Assembly: GCA_003451585.1 (NCBI GenBank)
Contig: DMEU01000023.1
Location: forward strand, 30,418-94,417
DNA: 64,000 bases
Reading direction: 5' to 3'
Source: Candidatus Omnitrophota bacterium
GTDB taxonomy: Bacteria > Omnitrophota > Gorgyraeia > Velamenicoccales > Velamenicoccaceae
The notes under the pieces are model-generated. The model did not search any database, was not told where the DNA came from, and worked only from the letters and a program-made list of their open reading frames with translations. Positions 59,023-64,000 of this stretch are shown here, piece after piece. The number at the start of each line of letters is the position of its first letter. Within the stretch, counting starts at the first letter, position 1. The translations under genes and the position numbers were made by a program.

Positions 59023-60057
59023 CTACATTTTTGCCTTACCACCTCGCTTCGTCACTTGGACTCTGGGAAGAAATTCTTTTGGTGGCTCTTCCAATAGGTG
59101 CTCTTCTTTTTCCACAGTATCCAGAGTTGATTCTTCAACAATCGGAATCAAAGTTTTATATCCACCCTCTTTATTGGAATAGCCGATAATCAAATCTGGA
59201 ATACGCTCTCTTTCTTTTGGAAGTTTCCTACGCAATTTATGAACTAAAGCATCGTTTACATCTCGAACAGCTTTATTTGGGGGTTGTTTAGTATCTAAAA
59301 ACTTTTTAATCTCTTTCGGCTGGATTAGCGAATTGTTTGATTTATTTGCAATAAATAAATCAAACAGAGAATGCATCTGAGTAAGTTTTTTAACACCCAA
59401 AATTTTCAACTCAGAGTCGTTCCAACAGATATAGAATTCGGCATAACCAGTTTTCATTTGCTTACGAACGATAAAAGTTCCTGGCAGCATTCTCCAGCTT
59501 GACTTATCTATCTCTGACTCAGCCTCATTCTTTAAATTTTTTGTTCTATTGCCTCTTTTGCTCAATTTAGTGTTTGAGCCGATGAAGGTTGACAATCTTC
59601 TTTCTAAATTAGCAATATCTAAAAAATCAACAGTCAATTGCCTTGCCTCTTCATAAACCTTATCAATGATACGGAATTCCTGTTTATCAGAAGCTTCACT
59701 TAGATTATCATTTTTAAAATCTTTACAAATGTTTCCTTGTTTCTCCACATCCAAAAATATTTGCTTTAATATTTTGCAATGCCCTTCAGTTATTTGCCTG
59801 GGCAATTCTCTAATGAGCTGATTAAAGTCATCTACATAACAATTATAATCAGCTGTCCGTTTATCTATAAAAGAATTTACTTCTTTAACGATATTTTTTG
59901 AAAAACTTTCTGTGCTTTTTATTTTTAAATCATTTAAGTTTTTAATCGTTACTTCTGCAATCTTTTTAAAACGCACTAACTCAGAAATAACATCATCTTT
60001 TGATGCTCCGAAGTAATCTGTAAGACCCGCAATAATAGTCCGCCTTCTAATAACCAT
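59023..60057 (-). CDS. Hypothetical protein, coiled coil with possible winged helix
   Basis: The 344-residue protein has a helical N-terminal half (FKKIAEVTIKNLNDLKIKSTESFSKNIVKEVNSFIDK and similar), a central strand WRMLPGTFIVRKQMKTGYAEFYICWND, and a C-terminal part (LFDLFIANKSNNSLIQPKEIKKFL...NDALVHKLRRKLPKERE...YSNKEGGYKTLIPI) with the shape of an OmpR-like winged helix. I do not recognise it as a known family. It is the last gene before the terminator at 58965. Confidence 0.55.
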   Translation of the reverse strand: MVIRRRTIIAGLTDYFGASKDDVISELVRFKKIAEVTIKNLNDLKIKSTESFSKNIVKEVNSFIDKRTADYNCYVDDFNQLIRELPRQITEGHCKILKQIFLDVEKQGNICKDFKNDNLSEASDKQEFRIIDKVYEEARQLTVDFLDIANLERRLSTFIGSNTKLSKRGNRTKNLKNEAESEIDKSSWRMLPGTFIVRKQMKTGYAEFYICWNDSELKILGVKKLTQMHSLFDLFIANKSNNSLIQPKEIKKFLDTKQPPNKAVRDVNDALVHKLRRKLPKERERIPDLIIGYSNKEGGYKTLIPIVEESTLDTVEKEEHLLEEPPKEFLPRVQVTKRGGKAKM

Positions 60058-60104
60058 ATTTATCGCTCCCCTACATCTTCGTCATATCTTAAAAAATATA
60101 CAGT

Positions 60105-60272
60105 TTATAAATTCTCTATAAGACCAATCGCCTTCTTTAAATCTTTCTTGGTAATCTTAAGCAATTTCTCAGAAGGGACTTCACCTTTTTGCCACAATTC
60201 CAAAAGAGTATGAGTGCTTTGCAGCTTATTCGCTATTTCTGCCTTAGTCTTATCTTGCTTTGATAATCTCAT
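60105..60272 (-). CDS. Small hypothetical protein
   Basis: Starting at ATG 60272 it gives 55 residues: MRLSKQDKTKAEIANKLQSTHTLLELWQKGEVPSEKLLKITKKDLKKAIGLIENL. It is helical with charges and may be a helix-turn-helix. A GTG start at 60320 would add 16 residues. Neither has a clear ribosome site. Confidence is low. Confidence 0.4.
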   Translation of the reverse strand: MRLSKQDKTKAEIANKLQSTHTLLELWQKGEVPSEKLLKITKKDLKKAIGLIENL

Positions 60273-60344
60273 AAAATATTTTTGCCCATTTACGCATCTT
60301 CTTCGCCGCTCGTTCGTCACACATCGCTTACTAAAATAGTGGTA

Positions 60345-60632
60345 TCAATGATGCGTGGTCAAGACCAATACCAGCGTAGCTGCAACCAATGCCCAAGTTC
60401 CCCACACTAACCATTTTGAGTGATTAAGATACTTTATTTGAAAATTTCTCTGTTCTGTTAAAATTTCTTGTTGTGCTTTATGTTGCTCTAATAACAATTC
60501 TTGATGCAACTTGTAATTCAAAAAACAAGGTCCAGCATGCATTTTTTCTGTATTCGCATTGCTGGTATCCATTTCATGCAGAATTTGTTCTATTGTCATA
60601 CTTATGGAAAAATTCTTCGGTCCAGTAACCAT
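60345..60632 (-). CDS. Small protein with one membrane helix at its C-terminus
   Basis: The 95-residue protein has a soluble helix (LLLEQHKAQQEILTEQRNFQIKYLNHS) followed by one helix WLVWGTWALVAATLVLVL at the end, so it may be tail-anchored. No family recognised. It lies between the ACP and the small HTH-like gene. Confidence 0.5.
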   Translation of the reverse strand: MVTGPKNFSISMTIEQILHEMDTSNANTEKMHAGPCFLNYKLHQELLLEQHKAQQEILTEQRNFQIKYLNHSKWLVWGTWALVAATLVLVLTTHH

Positions 60633-60761
60633 CGTTATCCCCCTTTACTTACAAATACACATCTATTTTAAGGTTATCCTTCATCCATTTCTTAGCCAAA
60701 AATATTTGGTCAACCTAATAAATAGTGTATTCTTCATTCTTTAACTATCTTAATATTTTAC

Positions 60762-61007
60762 CTATTTCCTCTTCTTCGCTGTTTCAACAAGGCTAACAAT
60801 TTTATTAAGCGTTGTCATATCTTTAAGCTTATCTTCAGGAATAACAATTTTGTATTTCTTCTCCAGTGCAGCCAGGATTTCAAGAGCCATCATTGAATCC
60901 GCACCAACATCCTGAATTAGATGAGCGTCCAAGGGTATCTCGCTTGGTTCTTTCTCAAGGATTGTTGAAACTACGCCAAGAATCTCTTGAGTCGTGTTCT
61001 GTGTCAT
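60762..61007 (-). CDS. Orphan acyl carrier protein
   Basis: The 81-residue protein has EILGVVSTILEKEPSEIPLDAHLIQDVGADSMMALEILAALEKKYKIVIPEDKL, with the phosphopantetheine serine in GADSMMALE (usual DSL). It is full length. No fatty-acid or polyketide genes are near, only element genes. It overlaps the preceding small ORF by 4 bases, so they are translated together. Its partner enzyme is unknown. Confidence 0.83.
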   Translation of the reverse strand: MTQNTTQEILGVVSTILEKEPSEIPLDAHLIQDVGADSMMALEILAALEKKYKIVIPEDKLKDMTTLNKIVSLVETAKKRK

Positions 61008-61165
61008 TGTCCCCGCTCCTCTGCCCTGCCAAACAAAGACCTTAATGCCAATAAAAGCTTTGAAGGACGCTTCATCTTATCCTGCTCAGCTTTTTCTCTA
61101 CGGAGCTTCCTCTGTTCAAGCCTCCACCGCCTCCAGCCTTCATTTGTGTCGGGCATGTTAGTCAT
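61004..61165 (-). CDS. 53-residue ORF coupled to the acyl carrier protein
   Basis: ATG 61165 opens MTNMPDTNEGWRRWRLEQRK, continues LRREKAEQDKMKRPSKLLLA and ends FGRAEERGQ at a TGA that shares ATGA with the ACP start. The product is strongly basic and helical. The overlap supports real translation. It may be the ACP partner or leader. Family not recognised. Confidence 0.5.
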   Translation of the reverse strand: MTNMPDTNEGWRRWRLEQRKLRREKAEQDKMKRPSKLLLALRSLFGRAEERGQ

Positions 61166-61209
61166 TACGCATCGCTGGCAAAAGTAGTAGTATTACGAGA
61201 TATTATATT

Positions 61210-62103
61210 CTAAAAATTTCTACAAGCCTGTAAATTTATTTCCAATGGCTTACTGTATTTTTCATAAGATGCACTACCGCTTAAGCCATCCAAAGTTTTT
61301 ACAATTGGTTTAAGCCGTTTTATTTCTTTCCTAATATCTGCATCAGCCTCAGCCGCCACTTTGACAGCTAAGCTGGGATATATAATCATAGCAAGCCAGC
61401 GAGAATAAGTTGTTCCTGGGTCTTCCAGAGGAATTAAAAAATCTGGCTTCTTTGGTTTAGACTCAATATATTTCTTAAATTCTTTATCATTTATCTCGTT
61501 CGGTTTTTTAAATAGCTGACTTCCCCCTTGAAAGAACTTTTTGTTAATTTCTTCAGACCATATTATTCGCCATTCTGATTCTTCAAATTGCTTATAAGCC
61601 ACAAATTGATGAAGTCTTTTCTTTTTTTCGTGCATAGATTTAAGAAAACAAGCCCAATAATCCTTTAATGCAATAGTTGTTCTACGCCCTTTTCCGATTT
61701 CCTCTCCAGCAAATAGAGGTGAAATGAACCAGTTATGTGCCCCTGGTCTAAAATAAACCATCGGAGAACCCAATCTTTCAAAAAGAAAAAATCTCTTGAA
61801 GCCAATACCAAGATGTCCGAATCTCTGAGCATGAGCTTCAGCGTCTGATAATTTTAGCTCCGTAAAACAAGTCCGAGAAAAAAAGGGTCTTTTAATTTTT
61901 TGTTCCTTAAATTGTATATAACTTCTACCACTTGTCATCCATAGTCCATATTTCAAAATAAATTTTAAACGCTCAAGATATGGTTTTACAATATCCTTAT
62001 TAAGTCTAACATCTTGTTTCCTATACCAATTTGGGCATTGCTTATCTATATCATTGCCTGTCCAATGAATTAAAAAATCTGAATGCGTTGGTTTAATCAT
62101 CAT
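61210..62103 (-). CDS. AbiGi-like abortive-infection protein
   Basis: The 297-residue protein has LKFILKYGLWMT, FSRTCFTELKLSDAEAHAQRFGHLGIGFKRFFLFERLGSPMVYFRPG. This layout matches AbiGi-type proteins (N-terminal FHFT-like, CFxDIPL, YGIGF, PVxY blocks). In lactococci AbiGi and AbiGii form an abortive phage-resistance pair. The rest (SEWRIIWSEEI) continues the fold. It overlaps the upstream gene by 4 bases. Confidence 0.6.
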   Translation of the reverse strand: MMIKPTHSDFLIHWTGNDIDKQCPNWYRKQDVRLNKDIVKPYLERLKFILKYGLWMTSGRSYIQFKEQKIKRPFFSRTCFTELKLSDAEAHAQRFGHLGIGFKRFFLFERLGSPMVYFRPGAHNWFISPLFAGEEIGKGRRTTIALKDYWACFLKSMHEKKKRLHQFVAYKQFEESEWRIIWSEEINKKFFQGGSQLFKKPNEINDKEFKKYIESKPKKPDFLIPLEDPGTTYSRWLAMIIYPSLAVKVAAEADADIRKEIKRLKPIVKTLDGLSGSASYEKYSKPLEINLQACRNF

Positions 62104-62462
62104 CTCAACCCTGATTTTCTATTTGCCCGAATAACAGCTATTTGCTTTATATATGCATCAATAACAGCATCTCTTTTCTTATAATAAGAAAAACCTTTGA
62201 TACATTTTTTAAAACAATAATCGTTTTCAAGAGCCTTCTGAGTGTCGTGAGCTAATTTACTTATTTCTTCGGTAGAAGTCTTTCTACTCAAAAGCTCAAC
62301 TCCTCCTGAGTCATATTTTTTAGCATAAGTATCCACAATCATCGGAATACAAGAATCACAGTATTCTTGCCCCTTGCTCCAGCTATCTTTCAAAAATACA
62401 ACGGTAGAAATAATTAAAAATAACATACCTATAATAATGCTTATTTTTACAATTTTATCCAT
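62100..62462 (-). CDS. Membrane-anchored Cys-containing protein
   Basis: The 120-residue protein has one N-terminal helix (IVKISIIIGMLFLIISTVVFLKD) and an exported or cytosolic tail with YCDSCIP and DYCFKKCIKG, two Cys pairs. It overlaps the AbiGi-like gene by 4 bases (ATGA), which argues for a shared role. No family recognised. Confidence 0.55.
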   Translation of the reverse strand: MDKIVKISIIIGMLFLIISTVVFLKDSWSKGQEYCDSCIPMIVDTYAKKYDSGGVELLSRKTSTEEISKLAHDTQKALENDYCFKKCIKGFSYYKKRDAVIDAYIKQIAVIRANRKSGLR

Positions 62463-62479
62463 AGCAATTTTTTAACTAC

Positions 62480-63157
62480 CTATTTACTCTTCTTCGCCGA
62501 TTGTATTATTTTCAAAAGAATGTCAATAAAGCCACAGAACTTTAAGGCATCTTCTCTTGAAAATTTATCAACCAATTTATGATGTGTTAAATTTCTAAAG
62601 CTTAACATTATCCCTCTACAAATATGTGCTAAACCTTCCTGCTCTTCTGGTTCACCATCAATTACTAATACGCTATCTAATGCATTGTCTTTAATCGCTT
62701 CATTAACAAGCTTTACCCCTTCTTTGCCAGTAATACCTGACTTTTGTCTAATAGAATCTTCTAAAACTAAAGTTGCCTGGTTAATAACTCTGTCAAACTT
62801 ACTTCTTGCGGTTAACAAATCAAGACACCTATCTTTTAATTCTTGATTTTCTATCGCATTTATTAAACTTCCTAACTCAAGTATTTTTTCATCCAAGTTG
62901 TAAGCGTATCTTAAATGTGAAATTAATTGTCTAATTTTTGTCGCAGACCCACTTTTCACATAAGAACCATCTCCAAAATATTGATTACGGGGAATTTTAT
63001 ATGAATTGAGGTCTTTCTCAATGATTTCCGCTATTTCATCTACAATCAGATTGTAATCCTCAGCTATAATAGATTGAACATTTGATTTTTGGTCTGGCAA
63101 CGATTCTGATAATCCTAATAATCTGCCATAAATACCTTTTAATTGTTCATAATCCAT
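62480..63157 (-). CDS. HEPN-like protein of the TIGR02391 (Ymh) type
   Basis: The start ATG 63157 has GGAG upstream. The C-terminal part EGLAHICRGIMLSFRNLTHHKLVDKFSREDALKFCGFIDILLKII resembles the TIGR02391 family. FRNLTHH offers an R-x3/4-H pair like HEPN ribonucleases. The N-terminal half is helical. Proteins of this type occur in phage-defence sets. Length 225. It starts 16 bases after the nuclease-like gene. Confidence 0.65.
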   Translation of the reverse strand: MDYEQLKGIYGRLLGLSESLPDQKSNVQSIIAEDYNLIVDEIAEIIEKDLNSYKIPRNQYFGDGSYVKSGSATKIRQLISHLRYAYNLDEKILELGSLINAIENQELKDRCLDLLTARSKFDRVINQATLVLEDSIRQKSGITGKEGVKLVNEAIKDNALDSVLVIDGEPEEQEGLAHICRGIMLSFRNLTHHKLVDKFSREDALKFCGFIDILLKIIQSAKKSK

Positions 63158-63173
63158 GTTGGCATCTCCTTCT

Positions 63174-63965
63174 TCAATGTTTAACAACCTCTATATACAC
63201 ACCAGAAGCATCTTTTAAGTAATTCTTAAATTTGTCTTCGTCCCTAATTATACCAACATCATATACTATAAATATTAAAATCTTATATCTTGTTCTATAA
63301 GCCAATATATCATCATTAATTTCCCCAATTATGCTACTTTCATCGTCCTTGGAATTACACAACTTGATTTCAATTACGGTTTCTAAATCTTTTATTACGA
63401 AATCTGGTATATAAGATTTAGAGGAATATTCAAAAGACTCTTTTTCTTTTGAATGATTCACATTCGCAACATTTAAAATCAGCTCAACGCAGTCTTGAAC
63501 TTCACTCTCATTTTTAGGTTCTGTTTTAAAAGCTTTTCTCAGATTCCTTTTAATCAAATTAATTATATCAACTATCGGAGTAACCTTAAAATCAACTATG
63601 GTTTTTTTAGTTTCAACTAAATGGTTATAGAATCCTATACATCTATCAACAGCATCAATGGTAAGCAGAAATCCACCAAAAGATGTTAAAATACTATATA
63701 TCGTTGGATTTAACATATCTTCAAACAAACTTATAGTTCTCCCAGCAAGAGCATAGGTATAAGATTCGCCTGCTTCATCAAAATAATATTTAATAACTGG
63801 AATTTTATTATTAATTTTTTCGCGAAGACCAATAAATTCCATTGCCGATTTTTCATCATTATGCGACGCCAATTTCACTTTTTCTGTAAGCTGTGCAAAC
63901 TCCACAAACAAATTCTTAAATTCTCTTAAATTTTGAATTGTCTTAGGATATTCATTTTTATACAT
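63174..63965 (-). CDS. DpnII/MboI-like PD-(D/E)xK nuclease
   Basis: The 263-residue protein has a helical N-terminal region and a C-terminal nuclease core: KSYIPDFVIKDLETVIEIKLCNSKDDESSIIGEINDDILAYRTRYKILIFIVYDVG. The D of PDF and the E-x-K of EIK form the metal site. This resembles the REase_DpnII-MboI type. It is upstream of the HEPN-like gene. Target and trigger are unknown. Confidence 0.7.
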   Translation of the reverse strand: MYKNEYPKTIQNLREFKNLFVEFAQLTEKVKLASHNDEKSAMEFIGLREKINNKIPVIKYYFDEAGESYTYALAGRTISLFEDMLNPTIYSILTSFGGFLLTIDAVDRCIGFYNHLVETKKTIVDFKVTPIVDIINLIKRNLRKAFKTEPKNESEVQDCVELILNVANVNHSKEKESFEYSSKSYIPDFVIKDLETVIEIKLCNSKDDESSIIGEINDDILAYRTRYKILIFIVYDVGIIRDEDKFKNYLKDASGVYIEVVKH

Positions 63966-64000
63966 TTTTCTCCCATTCTTCTTAAAAAAATATTTTTCTT

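Larger units (their letters stand above)
55300..64000. mobile_element. Second, AT-rich integrated element, left end
   Basis: From the direct repeat to the window edge the DNA is clearly more AT-rich than the chemosensory locus. It carries a tyrosine recombinase, an AlpA-like regulator, a PIF1-like helicase, an HUH-type protein and a run of hypothetical and defence-like genes, all on the minus strand. The other end lies outside the window, so the boundary is partly inferred. Confidence 0.6.

Overview
The window reads as one chromosomal stretch of a Gram-negative bacterium. It has a lipobox lipoprotein, a large chemosensory locus, dnaX and recR, and three tRNA genes. The style of the serine-recombinase element and the two-CW proteins would fit an uncultivated lineage such as Omnitrophota or a deltaproteobacterial-type phylum, but no marker gene here proves it. 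Several genes have a good promoter whose -10 box ends only 8-9 bases before the start codon, so leaderless mRNAs may be common in this organism.

Layout. 1-3.2 kb holds a partial membrane protein, a transglutaminase-like lipoprotein, a nucleotidyltransferase pair, a RelE/HigA-type toxin-antitoxin pair and an HNH nuclease. 3.25-21.47 kb is an integrated element of about 18.2 kb bounded by a 10-bp repeat, with its right end at the 3' end of tRNA-Asn. Its cargo is one long minus-strand operon: a half-size HsdS, HsdM, HsdS, a Fic protein, HsdR, a YgjP-type metallopeptidase, an MBL hydrolase with an AGS-C-like sensor domain, a four-helix membrane protein and a second MBL hydrolase. Its core is a PrimPol/helicase, small accessory genes, dense repeat clusters and a large serine recombinase. 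21.5-27.4 kb returns to the chromosome: PilZ protein, recR, dnaX, small membrane proteins, and tRNA-Ser, tadA and tRNA-Arg. 27.4-54.3 kb is a 27-kb minus-strand chemosensory and two-component locus. It has three CheA-type proteins, three CheW, two CheB, two CheR, three CheD-type proteins, CheC, two CheX-like proteins, two MCPs, several receivers and two histidine kinases, with no flagellar genes in view. 55.3-64 kb is the start of a second, AT-rich element. It has a frameshifted tyrosine recombinase, an AlpA-like regulator, a PIF1-like helicase, an HUH-type protein, an orphan acyl carrier protein, and a defence-like set (AbiGi-like, HEPN-like, DpnII-like nuclease).

Most striking points. (1) The serine recombinase gene appears to be cut by its own attachment site. 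Its 3' end reads to the core repeat at the right end, and the continuation, a KorB/ParB-like helix-turn-helix, lies in the same frame just inside the left end. Circularisation would rejoin a protein of about 681 residues. The minus-strand terminator just outside the left end looks like the displaced terminator of tRNA-Asn. (2) The MBL / membrane protein / MBL-AGS-C trio inside a type I restriction operon is a candidate uncharacterised defence module. No cyclic-nucleotide synthase is visible next to it.

The genes fit together as a sensory chromosome region flanked by two mobile elements that carry defence cargo. All family assignments come from reading motifs by eye; no database search was run.
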